Assembly (NCBI GenBank): GCA_012295275.1
Contig: CM022666.1
Coordinates: forward strand, 7,223,265 to 7,283,264
Source of the DNA: Chrysomallon squamiferum
Taxonomy: Eukaryota > Mollusca > Gastropoda > Neomphalida > Peltospiridae
Reading direction: 5' to 3'
DNA: 60,000 nt
Below the pieces are notes generated by a model, which made no database searches, was not told where the DNA came from, and worked only from the letters and a program-made list of their open reading frames with translations. Within the stretch, counting starts at the first letter, position 1. Every line of letters begins with the position of its first letter. A program made the translations under genes and the position numbers. Positions 28,780 to 40,765 of the stretch are shown in pieces.

Positions 28780-28816
28780 GAGGGGGGGGGGGGTAATTTA
28801 AATCGACACCCCCCTC
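28780..28816. other. G-run / C-run inverted repeat
   Basis: GAGGGGGG-type sequence (12 G in a row) is followed after an ATTTAAAT palindrome by ACCCCCCTC. It can form a hairpin or a G-rich structure and may be the eroded end of an interspersed repeat. Confidence 0.7.
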
Positions 28817-29455
28817 TGTAAAAAACCCTCTGAAACCGGGCCTCAGACTTTTATTAAAACTGATTTAGAAAGATTTTTAGCCGTTGTATGTCAAATAAAG
28901 AACGAAGGAAACGAAAAAAAAAAAAAAGTCACTCCAAGCTAAAAACAGTTGATTTACTGTGGAACGGGCGGGAATGGGTGGGGCCTGAACTGACAACTAA
29001 CGTTCGGCTCAGACAAACTGATTACCACGTGACCTCGCATTTATCGCTCTAAGTAATGTCCCTTTATCTTCAAAGAGCGAGTTCGATTTGTCACATTCTG
29101 GTGTAACGGGCAAGTAAATCAAATTTGCCAGCAAACACTGCACTAACTACGTGGGCTAACCGGGCCTGTGGATGGGCAAACACTTCAGCTGAAAACCTGA
29201 ATGGCGAACCTGGCCGCGTATCAGGACCAGAACGATGAGCAAACATAATTATCATCGACCAAAACTGCGGAAAAAGAAATAGCTGGAGCTGAACAAGAAA
29301 CTGTGAGGTTTTTAAAATGAGTCCGCCAATAAAACAGTGCCTTCTCGCTGAAACTCGTCATGTGAGTTTCTGTTACAAAGACGTATAAATCTGTGAAGAT
29401 TAAGACTACACTCGACTGATTTTCATGAACAAATAGTGTGTGTGTTTCAATTGAA
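28817..29455. other. Unique sequence with SINE-like patch
   Basis: 28980-29240 is GC-richer and includes tRNA-like phrases (GCTCAGACAAACTGATTACCACGTGAC and similar). No gene recognised. Confidence 0.35.
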
Positions 29456-29464
29456 AACAAAATC

Positions 29465-29608
29465 TGTGTATGTATGTATGTATGTATGTATGTATGTGTG
29501 TGTGTGTATGTCTGTTGTATGTATGTGTGTGAGTGTGAATGTGTTTATGTGTATATGTGTGTGTTTATGTATTAGCGAATATTACTCTACATTCTCTCTC
29601 TCTCTGTA

Positions 29609-29639
<31 letters not shown>

Positions 29640-29690
29640 CCTTCTCTCTGTCTGTCTGTCTGCCTCTCTCTTTCTCTGCCTGTCTCTGTG

Positions 29691-29727
<37 letters not shown>

Positions 29728-29728
29728 A

Positions 29729-29816
<88 letters not shown>

Positions 29817-29832
29817 CCTCCCTCCCTCCCTG
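29465..29832. repeat. (TATG)n/(TG)n then polypyrimidine (TCTG, TC, CCCT)n
   Basis: TG/TATG units to about 29570, then degenerate TCTCTGTC units, about 75 bp of pure TC and CCCT units at the end. It has the same TC-to-CCCT ending as the array at 21840-22520. Confidence 0.95.
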
Positions 29833-30340
29833 CCATATTTATATCTGTGTTTACAAACACTGGCACCAAGACGATCCATAAAAACATGACACGAAAATCA
29901 CGCTTGGTGAGTTTCTGAGACGGACGTTGCCGTCGTGTGCACTGTAGCGACATCAGCAGCGGCGGAGGCACATTCTTATCTGTACTGTGTTGATTGTTCG
30001 CCAGCGACTCGAAAGAAACGGTCAATGCACAACAGCAAGAAACAGCGTATTGAGAAATCTAGTCTTTCTGACGTCTTATGAATACTAGATCTTCATCAGG
30101 ACTACTCAGAGATCTTTTTATTTATTTGTTTGTTTATTTATTTATGCCACTGTTTAAGCAGTCGAATTAAATCTTTCGTTATTTTATATACACGAAAAAC
30201 AAACAAACAAAAAAAAACAAAACAAAACAAAATACAAGAAAACTTTGACTTTACGTTAAAACTTTTACTTGAGTAATTCAGTCTAATAATTGAAAAAAAC
30301 CTCCAAAATTATGTTTATATGGTGATGATTGTGATATACA

Positions 30341-30371
<31 letters not shown>

Positions 30372-31770
30372 ACAAACAAACCAAAACCAAACAAATAATA
30401 CAAACAAACAAACAAGTAGTACCTATTTCATTATATTTGTTTTAGTGTAAACAGCTATGCAAATATGCGTCTAATGCAAACGTATTTTCAGTTAAGCGTA
30501 TTTTACATAGTGTACGTATAAGTGCATTTGTTCGTTTTCACATAAATATGGAATTAAACAAATTACTACGTTTAGTCTTAAACATTATTAATGCTGCAGA
30601 CTCATCAACAACTCGACAAATAACGTCGTAAACAAGACCGAAATCTTCCCGAGTCAATTATGCTCTCTAATTGACATTCCTCGCTTTAATACAAAGGGAG
30701 GCTTGAACCGCGACACCAGATTTTCCAATCATACAGAAATTAGCGAGAAATTAATGTAGTTAACCATCGCACCGCAATTTTCACTTCCGAAGGTCTCAAA
30801 CCGGAGTTTTACTTATTCCGGTAGTTTGGTATTATTTTCTTTTCGTTCCTGAAGAAACAGGACACCAACGAAGACAGGACCAAGCCATCCTGACTAACGT
30901 GGCTTAAACCCAAACACCATGGTGAGAGGGTTAATACAAAAGTCAGATTCGCTGCCGGTTACGGTTAATATAAAAGTCGGATTCGCTTGTCAGTGCAATG
31001 ACATCCGTGCAAGATTTGTGGCAGTCCTCTTCTCATTACCTCGTGCAATAACAGAATCAAATTCTTGACTGTAATTGACCTCGGCGACAATTGCGGCTAC
31101 TTCTTCATATGCAAACGCCATTACTGTAATTGGCTGGCGGACAGTTCAAGAGCGATTACTTATTGTTTCGTTCGATTTGCGCTGATGCGCCAGGAATGGA
31201 CGGTGCTTTTTAAGCAAAGTGATATTAAAAACGATTATATTATTTGTCCATTACTGAGACACAATATGAATAATGTCTGCAACAGCCGTCTGTAATTCTC
31301 CAGTATCAAGACCTTTGATAGCAAGATTTAAAGTTCAAAGGTACGCGAGTTCGAACCCATTGGCTAGCATGTCTTCAGTATCATGAGACTTAGTAACAAG
31401 AGCTTTAATGACAGAAGGTAAATCGGTTCAAAACCATTGGTTAGTAAGACTTCAGTATGTTATGATGACCAGAGATTGTAGGGCCACGTAATACATTTAG
31501 ATCAGATAGATTAGGACGTAATGTTTGGAGTTTTGTGCTCTGAAGGCACATGCAGGTTCAAACACAACATTTAAAATGTCTCCGATTTAATATATGATGA
31601 CGAGTTTTAAAACCAGTCTGGGTCCAGTTGTACTAAGACGTGAACATTAAATATGTGTAATATCAGCTCTAAACAGAAAAAAATAAATTGAATTTTTATC
31701 TAAACACGAATTTACATTTTTAGTTTGACAGTATACGTTTTTGTGTATGTGTTTGTTTAATATTTCTGTA
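29833..31770. other. Mostly unique sequence including a CpG-containing island
   Basis: AAAT units at 30341-30372. 30600-31330 is non-repetitive with balanced composition. Within it TTGAACCGCGACACC (30704) and GTTAACCATCGCACC (30761) look like complement of tRNA-like SINE boxes, and 31030-31290 is open in more than one frame on both strands. No exon is called. Confidence 0.4.
31328..31470. repeat. Degenerate direct repeat of tRNA-like sequence
   Basis: Phrases such as GAGTTCGAACCCATTGGCTAGCATGTCTTCAGTAT and, about 95 bases later, a related CGGTTCAAAACCATTGGTTAG...ACTTCAGTAT indicate two diverged tandem copies. The B-box-like GTTCGAAC suggests a SINE origin. Confidence 0.6.
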
Positions 31771-31804
31771 CACACACACACACACACACAAATACACGCA
31801 CCAT

Positions 31805-31841
<37 letters not shown>

Positions 31842-31871
31842 CCAAGCTATATATACATACATATAAACACA

Positions 31872-31923
<52 letters not shown>

Positions 31924-31930
31924 TAAACAT
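31768..31930. repeat. (CA)n(TA)n(CA)n compound microsatellite
   Basis: CA at 31770-31792, TA at 31808-31840 and CA at 31865-31920. Confidence 0.95.
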
Positions 31931-32935
31931 ATAATATATATAATTATAAACGCTGCATTTTATATTGTGTTTTTTTTGTTGTTATTTTTAAATATATTTT
32001 CCAAGCTTTGAATTGTTGTCTTAAGAGACATATACATTATGGAAAAGTTTATTTTCTGTCACGGTTTAAAAAGTAAGAATGAAAACTGATTACCGTTTCT
32101 TCTTCTATTCTGCTGACAAATTGCCTGTTTGGATCTTTGAATAGAGAAACATTACAAAAGACGTTCGGATACCGCATGCGGAAACGGAAAAATAATGACA
32201 AGATCTTTATATATACCAGATATATGCTAAAGAAAAAAAATATTCAATTACTTCTTTCTAGGCTAGCAGATTCAATTTACGTTACATAATTACAAAAAAA
32301 CCGGCAATATGCTTTGAAGTTTTATTACAAATAGACAACTTCTCCCGAGTAAGACACGAAAGAAGAAAATTGTTTATAGAAAATGGGCTTCAGTGATAAA
32401 TATATAATAAGAACAAATTGTACTGCTCGCTCTTTGAAAGGCGAACAACCAATTAACCTCGTGTAAACTGAAAAACGCAATTGATAATACACCTTTGCGA
32501 CATGCGCAGAAATACATCATCTGCTTCTGTCAAAGATGACCTTTCTTTTCCCTTTCAAGTAAGATACGACGCGATTTATGTTGTAAAGGGAGGTCAGAGT
32601 GAGATATATTTTTCAGTCGTCCTACACAGCGCGTGATCTTACTTGAAACTGATGATCTTACTTGAAATGAGTGTAAAAAAAAATTAAAAAATAAAAAAAA
32701 AAAAAAAAAAAAGACGTCTTTAATCTATTGCGCACTTAACTGTAGATTAGCGTCAACAGTATCATTCTGATTTGATGTGTCGATCAAAGACTTAAAGCAG
32801 GCCACCACACATTACGTCATTGCATTCATCATCTCTGTATCTATTTTTACATCTGTTTAAATTATCAGTGTCTCCGCTCTGTTTGTCTCTCAGTTTCCCC
32901 TCATTATAGTGACTTATCTGACTACCTGTCATTCT
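31931..32935. other. Unique AT-rich sequence
   Basis: An A run lies at 32685-32712. ACTTGAAACTGATGATCTTACTTGAAA at 32641 contains a short tandem duplication. No gene seen. Confidence 0.45.
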
Positions 32936-32937
32936 GT

Positions 32938-32964
32938 GCATGCATGTATGTATGTATGTATGTA

Positions 32965-33032
<68 letters not shown>

Positions 33033-33192
33033 TGTATGTATGTATGTATGTATTTATGTATATATGTATGTATGTATGTATGTATGTACGTACGTACGTA
33101 TGTATGTATGTATGTATATATATATGTTTGTGTATGTATATATGTATGTTTGTGTGTGTGTGTTTGCATGTGTGCGTGTGTGTGTGTGTATC
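32938..33192. repeat. (TATG)n / (TG)n compound microsatellite
   Basis: About 250 bp of TATG units with TG runs and a short TACG patch near 33087. Frames rich in Y, V, C and M are artefacts. Confidence 0.96.
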
Positions 33193-33539
33193 CACACATC
33201 TATCTATAATTCAGTTCGATATTTCTCTATATCTGTCTTTCACAGATTCTGATTATTCGTCCTGAACTTACAATATTCTATTTTACCACATTCTACGCTA
33301 GCTAGCTCACATCCATCAATATGACCGTTATGTGATACTAATACTATACACGTTTTCATATCTTATTAAACATTCAGTCCATCAGCCGAAGATTCATCTC
33401 TCTTGGACACATAACTCAAATCGTGTTCGCGTCTGCCGAACGTAATGTTAGTGTTAGTATGTTAGAATATCAGCAAGATGCTAGTCGTTTTCATTCAGTT
33501 CTCTGTACTAGGCAATGCCATTTTATACCCAATCATTCT

Positions 33540-33823
33540 TAATTCTAACAGTTTGACCATTACATAACTGAAGCTAGTCTTATGGAAAAAAAAAAAGACT
33601 TTCTTTACAAGAAACAAACATCGGTTTACAATATTCTAAACCATCATTCTTAACTTTAACAGCAAAACCGTTACATAACCCAGGCTTAATCTTTTGGAAA
33701 CAAAAACGTATTTACTTTATTTATATCATTGCTAGGACAAGCAGTATACGATACACGAACCTAAGACCTATCATTCTTAGTTTTAAATAGCTTAACCATT
33801 ACTTAACCGAAGCTAGTGTCATG

Positions 33824-33856
<33 letters not shown>

Positions 33857-33990
33857 CTTTATTTATATCACTGCTACTACGAGGAACATAGATCTATCTG
33901 TACTCGAATCTGCAACCTGTCATTTGTAATCCCAGTAGCTTAGCCAGTACGTGACTTGGGCTGGTCTTACGGAAAGGTTATTTATTTTAT
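33540..33990 (-). repeat. Four diverged tandem copies of a tRNA/SINE-like unit
   Basis: An AG(C/T)TTRACCATTACATAACYGAAGCTAGTCTTATGGAAA-type core recurs at about 33548, 33661, 33789 and 33937. Each copy is followed by A- or T-rich sequence and TTATATCAYTGCTA. ACACGAACCTAAGACC and CTCGAATCTGCAACC resemble the complement of a tRNA B-box, suggesting a minus-strand SINE-derived array. Confidence 0.65.
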
Positions 33991-34131
33991 GGTCTTCTAG
34001 TAATGTCATATTAATTGAAGCCAGTCGTGTTGGGTTATGAAGAACACTGATATTTTGGACAAAAGAAAATTGAACGGTGTCTAGCTGAAATGATCTCGGT
34101 GGATTTATAACACTTAATGATATATTAGTGT

Positions 34132-34202
34132 CAGACACACACACACACACGCATATTGATTGAAAACATGCACGTAATCGAGAGCACGTTCGCATATACA
34201 TA

Positions 34203-34240
<38 letters not shown>

Positions 34241-34242
34241 AT
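34132..34242. repeat. (CA)n and (TG)n tracts
   Basis: A short CA run at 34134-34150 and TG run at 34205-34238 are complementary and separated by about 55 bases. Confidence 0.9.
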
Positions 34243-34309
34243 TAATGACATAATAATAATATATATACTCATGTATCTAAATAAATATACATTCAGACAT
34301 CACAAGCGC

Positions 34310-34350
34310 ACATACATACATACATATATTCATATCTATGTACATATACC

Positions 34351-34410
<60 letters not shown>

Positions 34411-34625
34411 CATTACGATCCAAAAAAAAAAAAAAAAAAAAAAAAAATAAAATAAAATAAAATAAAATAAAATAAATAAATAAATAAACAAATAAATAAA
34501 TTAATAAATAAATGAAGAAAGAATGAAGGAAATGAAGAAATTAAGAAGAAAAAAACAACAAAAAAAAAAAAAAACAAAAAAGCAATAAATAAAAAATAAA
34601 ATAAATAAAGATAAAATAAAATAAA
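34310..34625. repeat. (CATA)n, (TA)n, poly-A and (AAAT)n
   Basis: TA units at 34353-34407, a 26-base A run from 34422, then AAAAT/AAAT and A-rich sequence. Confidence 0.95.
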
Positions 34626-35080
34626 AGTTCATCTAGACTAGACGGTCGTTTCCTCCGAAGACCTAAGTAAAACAGATGTGTCGATAGTCTTTATTGGATA
34701 TCGTGTCTTTATTAACCCGCTTACACTCGCTCGGATAAAGTCGTGAAATCTATCCCTTCTCGCAGCAGACGACGAAATCCTCCCGCCTCGACAAAATACC
34801 GTTCAGCCGATTATTTTTTATCAACTCGCTAAGAAGTGGGAACTTCTTCACACCTCACGTCTCCGATTTTACAAGCGAATAAACAAATAACCGCGATTTA
34901 TAGTTATTTACACTAATAGAGGAATTAATTTTCTGTGCGATGCGCGCAAACTCCCGCTCGCCGATGTAGGTTTTCTTCGGTTGTTCTCGTTACTTATTTC
35001 GTTAATTCCCGGGCTTGGCAGGGATAAGTAAGAGAGGTTGATGAGTCTTTTCGCTTCATTAGAGGTAATTTAATATATCA
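34626..35080. other. Non-repetitive CpG-containing island
   Basis: About 450 bp with unusually balanced composition and no simple repeats, between repeat-dense flanks. No reading frame is convincingly coding, so a regulatory element is one possibility (inference). Confidence 0.35.
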
Positions 35081-35928
<848 letters not shown>

Positions 35929-36043
35929 GAATTTGTTAAGTTATAATTGTTGTAATATATATATTTTTTTTTATTACGGAGAGGTGAACTATAAATGAAA
36001 TTTATAATTACAAAGTGTGATGTACATACATACCAACATATAT

Positions 36044-36300
<257 letters not shown>

Positions 36301-37640
36301 TCGTAATAAAGCAATTCTTCTTCAGTTTTATAACGTTTCCTCTGATTTGTTTTTACGATATCAAACATAGACAGTTTTTATTGCTTTCCTCCGCTGTTCT
36401 GCTCTGTTTTAACGTCGTTTTTAGTGTGTTCAGAGTTCTAGTTATCTCCATCTAGTCTAATGTGGCAGTCCTCTCTAAGCTGAAACTGCCAGACTGAAAC
36501 GAATGTCTGGTACGGACATCTGTGACATTTTTAGCTCGCCAACTTTGTTTTTCATTTAACCAACGTTTCGCTAAGTCTGGTCGAACATAAAACAGATAAC
36601 CAACTTACATACTTACAGACGTATGCAGACCAGCTATATATAAATGAATCAAAATTCTTTTTATCTGTAAGAAAAATGTCAACTTCAGAGCATCATGACT
36701 GTATTATCGTTATCTTTCCATGGAAAGTGGTTGCAGTCAGGATTCGAACCAGCTTACTAACAATATTAATGATAAAACCGTAACATTTCTATAACTGAAT
36801 AACCTTTCCCTTCGTTAAGTATAAAACCACAGAAACTCGATCATTCTGGATTTGAAATGGGTTTATGAAATGGGTGACGTTCTTTGAATGAATTTGCTAC
36901 TTCTACGTCACATTGATTCTCTAACGATGTGTTCTTTTCCGTAAGTGGATTCGATCCCAGGTTATTTGACACGATTACAGTATCGATGATGCAGCAGCTA
37001 TCGACTCCAGAATGGTCAGTTTCACTAAAATGGCCGCGATTCTCAAGTTCAGTCCAGCTGCTCCAAATGTCATCGTCGAATAGGATTCATCATTGTCCAG
37101 GCGGCACCATCAACGGAAACCTATTCATGAAAATACTGCTTGTTAAAAGGCAGCCGAGCACAGCTCGTATTCGGTTATATGATCTAATCCAGCAGCACTA
37201 ACAAGTTTACGTACAGTGGACGGAGATGGACAGACTGCAAAGTGCATTCGCTAAAGCAATTACGGAGTGAATCGAAAATGTCCGACGTTTCTCCGTACCA
37301 ATTTGAGCGAGCGTCTTAACACCCCGGTAAGGAAATTGGAAAAAAAGAAAAAGAAAAAGAAAAAGAAAGTCGCCTTTCGCCTTCGGCCACGTTGACCCGA
37401 TAGAAGGACACTGGTGGTGTTGGTGATGTCCGGCTTCACGCCATCATAATATTTATCCAGTTGATCTGAAGGTTTCGTGAGGTTTTGGGGGCAAAGGGAA
37501 GGTGAATAATGGAGTAGTAACACGTTTTTAGGACATATGTGGGGGAAGAAAAAAAGAAAGAAAAAAGGTTCATACAGAAATATCCATAGTCAAAAAGGCA
37601 ATTATTAAAACATCTTTAAAAATGGTTAAACAAACGAACA
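36301..37640. other. Unique sequence with SINE-like fragment
   Basis: 36725-36810 contains CAGGATTCGAACCAGC, the complement of a tRNA B-box, and AAACCGTAACATTTCTATAACTGAATAACC, which resembles the array unit at 33540-33990. The reading frame at 36930-37201 was examined and not accepted as an exon. Confidence 0.4.
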
Positions 37641-37659
37641 ATACCATCAACAACCTATC

Positions 37660-37870
37660 TCAACAACAAAAAAAAAAAAACAAAATAAAATAAAATAATA
37701 AAAATAAAAATAAATAAATAAAAAATATTAAAAAATAATTAAAAAAAAGTAAAAAAGTAAAAATTAAAAAAGAACAATAAAAATATTTAAAAACTCCCCC
37801 ACGCCAAAAACAAAAACAAAGACACAACCAAACAAACAAAGAAACAAACAAAACAAAACAAAAAAGATCT
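37660..37870. repeat. A-rich tract
   Basis: AAAAT/AAAT units and A runs, then CAAACAAA units. Confidence 0.9.
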
Positions 37871-38237
37871 ACAATACCAGTAGTTTTGGACATAAAATAA
37901 TAATCGTAATTACAGCAACAGTGGAAGTTATAAAAATAGCTGAAGATGTGGCAACAGTTGTAGTAATAACAGTTGTAGTAATAACATCTGTTGTTGAAGT
38001 TGATTGGTAATAATTGTAGTAATAATAACTGTTGTAAGTTGATTGGTAATAATCGTAGCAATAGCGGTAATAAACACAACAAGCGAAAAGAATAATAAAT
38101 ACACACGAACTCAAAGAAGTGCCGATTGTGACGTCATATTTTTGAACAAGCTATAACGTCATAGACAGTTGTACGTTCTTTACAACAAAGTTTACTAATA
38201 TAATGATGTGATGTCATACACAGATGCATACCATAAA

Positions 38238-38238
38238 A

Positions 38239-38295
<57 letters not shown>

Positions 38296-38300
38296 TATAT
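38238..38300. repeat. (AAAT)n(AAT)n tract
   Basis: AAAT then AAT units ending about 130 bases before the ectodomain exon. Confidence 0.95.
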
Positions 38301-38427
38301 CTTCGTTTTTCAGTTATCGTTCTTTGTATGGATGTAAAAGGATCAACTGACTGTATTGCAAATGGCGTCGAAACTTTCGTTGGCAACAACGCATGCGTTC
38401 TTCACTTTTTCCACCTCACAACTGCAG

Positions 38428-38941
38428 TATGCCCTAACGGACGTGAAGTCGGACGAACTGACGAAACCTGTCTACATCAAAGACAACGTGAACATCATGG
38501 AAAGCGTGTTTGTTTTAATGGCGAAGTTCCCCAACGATTCGAATTTGACCACCGAAGTGAACTCAAATCAAAGCCAATCAGAAATCGTCATCGAAGACTC
38601 TATACTGTTGTTAGCGCATACTCTGAAAAACTACCTCAATAAAAACGACAGCGAGTTTCTGAACACCACAGGCATGGCGTTGCTGATGAGAAACTTCAGC
38701 TACGACAGCCACCTTGGTAGGATTACTATCAACAACAACGGCTACGTGCTGTCGGATTATCACATGCACGACTACAACGTTCAAAGTGGCCTTTTTCAAC
38801 GTTCCATTGAGCTCCTGGCAGAGACCGAATACAACTGGTCGATGGTGCACGTTAAGGACGTCTTGTGGCCAGGGGACATAATTCTTGAAAAGGATGTATG
38901 TTTCAAAAGAGACGCCTCCTGTAGCTTTATTGTACAAGCAG
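38428..38941 (+). CDS. Receptor guanylate cyclase exon: C-terminal half of ligand-binding ectodomain
   Basis: This internal exon encodes 171 residues plus the first base of a split Gly codon. It reads as the membrane-proximal half of an ANF-receptor / periplasmic-binding-like ectodomain. Seen: an open frame with seven N-glycosylation sequons (residues about 36, 39, 47, 73, 79, 89, 136); a helix-like stretch EDSILLLAHTLKNYL; the family signature of a G-R-I-T-I strand, an N-rich turn and a following D-Y (GRITINNNG, then SDYHMHDYN) near residues 96-117; then WPGD and a juxtamembrane Cys pair (C158, C165). Known: membrane guanylate cyclases carry the G(R)hxhDxNGxxxxDY segment and a Cys pair just before the membrane. 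The start is set by a pyrimidine-rich acceptor ending CAG at 38425-38427. The frame stays open upstream to a TAA at 38335-38337, so an acceptor ending at 38340 is a weaker alternative. The donor GTGAGG gives phase 1, matching the next exon. The ligand cannot be deduced. Confidence 0.85.
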
Positions 38942-40200
38942 GTGAGGTATAGTGTGCTAATTAAATACAGTTCTATTCCATTCAACTGTAGATGTGATCT
39001 ATTCCCTTTAAACGCACATGTGCTTCTATTCCCTTTAAACGTAGATTTGGTTCTATTCCCTTTAAACGCACATGTGCTTCTATTCCCTTTAAACACAGAT
39101 TTGGTTCTATTCCCTTTAAACGTAGATTTGGTTCTGTTCCCTTTACATGTAGATTTGGTTCTATTCCCTTTAAACGTAGATGAGGTTCTTATTCCTTTTA
39201 AACGTAGATTTGGTTCTATTCCCTTTAAATGAAGATGTGCTTCTTATTCCTTTTAAACGTATTTGGTTTCCCTTTAAACGTTCCCTTTATTCCATTTAAA
39301 CGTAGACTTGGTTCTATTCCCTTTAAATGAAGATGTGCTTCTTTTCCTTTTAAACGTAGATTTGGTTCTATTCCCTTTAAATAAAGATTTGGTTTCTATT
39401 CCCTTTAATTTGTATATTAGATTTGGTTCTATTCCCTTTAAACGTAGATGAGGTTCTTATTCCTTTTAAACGTAGATTTGGTTCTATTCCCTTTAAATGA
39501 AGATGTGCTTCTTATTCCTTTTAAACGTAGATGTGCTTCTATTCCCTTTAAACGTATATGTGCTTCTATTCCATTTAAACGTAGACTTGATTATATTCCC
39601 CTCAAATGTAGACGTGGTTCTAATCCCTTTAAACATAGATGTGGTTCTATTCCTTTTAAACGTAGATTTGATTATATTCGTTTTAAATGTAGACGTGGTT
39701 CTAATCCCTTTAAACGTAGATGTAATATTTCCTTTAAATGAAGATGTGCTTCTATTCCATTTAAACGTAGATGTGGCGAACAATAAATTAATACAGTGTT
39801 GTCATACTTCAAAGGAATTATTTATTTTCTAGATACTTACTGGCGAAGTTAACAAATAGTTTAAAGGTGATTTATAATAATAATATTAACAATAGTAATA
39901 GTAATAATAATAAAAATGAAAAGAAATGTTGGTGGCTAACCTTTCCAAATAATAAAGTACGTGTGTGTTTGTGTGTGTGTGTGTGTGTGTGTAATATTAC
40001 AAAATCTTTGGTATTTTATTTAAAGGGAATAATAATTAGAATAATAATAAAACACGAGAAAACCAAATTTTAATAGAATCTAACAGAACTGTACAACAAA
40101 TATACATCAAGTTATAAGCGGAAAGTGGAAATTTAATTACCATCCCCTTATTAAAAATATGGATTCCTCATTTTTATTATTTTCATTATTTTTTTTCTAG
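38942..40200 (+). other. Intron between ectodomain and transmembrane exons (phase 1)
   Basis: A 1,259-bp intron with GT donor and TTCTAG acceptor. It starts with about 25 bp of unique sequence, then a 27-bp minisatellite of roughly 810 bp (listed separately), then AT-rich sequence with a short (TG)n near 39961-39992. No further exon is seen. Confidence 0.85.
38966..39776. repeat. 27-bp minisatellite, about 30 copies, in the intron after the ectodomain exon
   Basis: Units read TTCTATTCCCTTTAAACG followed by TAGATTTGG, CACATGTGC or TAGATGAGG. The left part alternates two variants, giving a 54-bp higher-order pattern; occasional 26- and 28-bp units and small deletions occur further right. As 27 is a multiple of three and the unit lacks stops in some frames, long frames stay open on both strands. 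It starts about 25 bases after the splice donor and is taken as intronic. Confidence 0.95.
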
Positions 40201-40285
40201 GTATTAGTACACTGTACATTATTGTGATTGTTGTAGCAGCTTTTGGCTTCATTTTCATTGTCATCGTGACTGCTATATTAGTAAG
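40201..40285 (+). CDS. Receptor guanylate cyclase exon: transmembrane helix
   Basis: This 85-nt exon lies between a strong polypyrimidine acceptor (long T run, then CTAG) and a GTAGGT donor. Joined to the ectodomain exon it completes the split Gly codon and reads G-I-S-T-L-Y followed by about 22 hydrophobic residues (IIVIVVAAFGFIFIVIV, then TAIL), ending in V and a split Arg. This is a single-pass transmembrane segment with positively charged residues directly after it in the next exon (RKHIAKK), as expected for a type I receptor with a cytoplasmic C-terminus. It enters at phase 1 and leaves at phase 2, and both junctions are consistent with the neighbouring exons. It is too short to be called alone; the confidence comes from phase agreement and position. 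Confidence 0.88.
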
Positions 40286-40312
40286 GTAGGTACATTTTAC
40301 TGTAAATTATTG

Positions 40313-40334
40313 TATTTATTTATGTATCTATCTA

Positions 40335-40387
<53 letters not shown>

Positions 40388-40435
40388 TTATTTATTTATT
40401 TATCTACATATCTATTTATTTATTTATTTATTTTC
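40313..40435. repeat. (TCTG)n and (TTTA)n tracts
   Basis: About 56 bp of TCTG units followed by TTTA/TCTA units. Confidence 0.95.
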
Positions 40436-40682
40436 GAAGGATACATTGTTGTGCTGTATAAAGAAGATTTTTTCATAAAACTTCAAAACACAGACAAATA
40501 TATACACAAAATGAATAAATGAAGGAAGAAACAAAACATAACGACCAGAATAAAATATTAATTAAAAATAAATAGTAAGTAATTAAGTAAGAAAGTAAGT
40601 TAGTAAATAAGTAAATCCATAAATAAAATATATATATAAAAATATAAACAAGTAAATAATTAGAAAATAATAACACCAGTGG

Positions 40683-40704
40683 AAAAAAAAAAAAATAATA
40701 ATAA

Positions 40705-40759
<55 letters not shown>

Positions 40760-40765
40760 AATGAA
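40683..40765. repeat. Poly-A, (AAT)n and (AAAT)n
   Basis: A short A run, then about 60 bp of AAAT units. Confidence 0.95.

Noticed and set aside
31065-31295. Cys-containing + strand frame
   Set aside because: No homology recognised; the complementary strand is also open, so coding on this strand is unproven.
36929-37201. Open frame considered as an upstream ectodomain exon
   Set aside because: No family motif, no convincing acceptor-donor pair; other frames in the same DNA look equally likely.
38341-38427. Extending the ectodomain exon upstream to an acceptor at 38340
   Set aside because: The frame is open, but the acceptor context is weak and CAG at 38425-38427 has a much better pyrimidine tract. 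Kept as an alternative only.
38328-38642. Alternative + frame overlapping the ectodomain exon
   Set aside because: It is a shadow: the other frame shows sequons, the family signature and correct phase into the transmembrane exon.
38942-39232. Reading through the donor into the 27-bp repeat as coding sequence
   Set aside because: The receptor frame hits a stop just after the donor, and the donor phase matches the transmembrane exon exactly.
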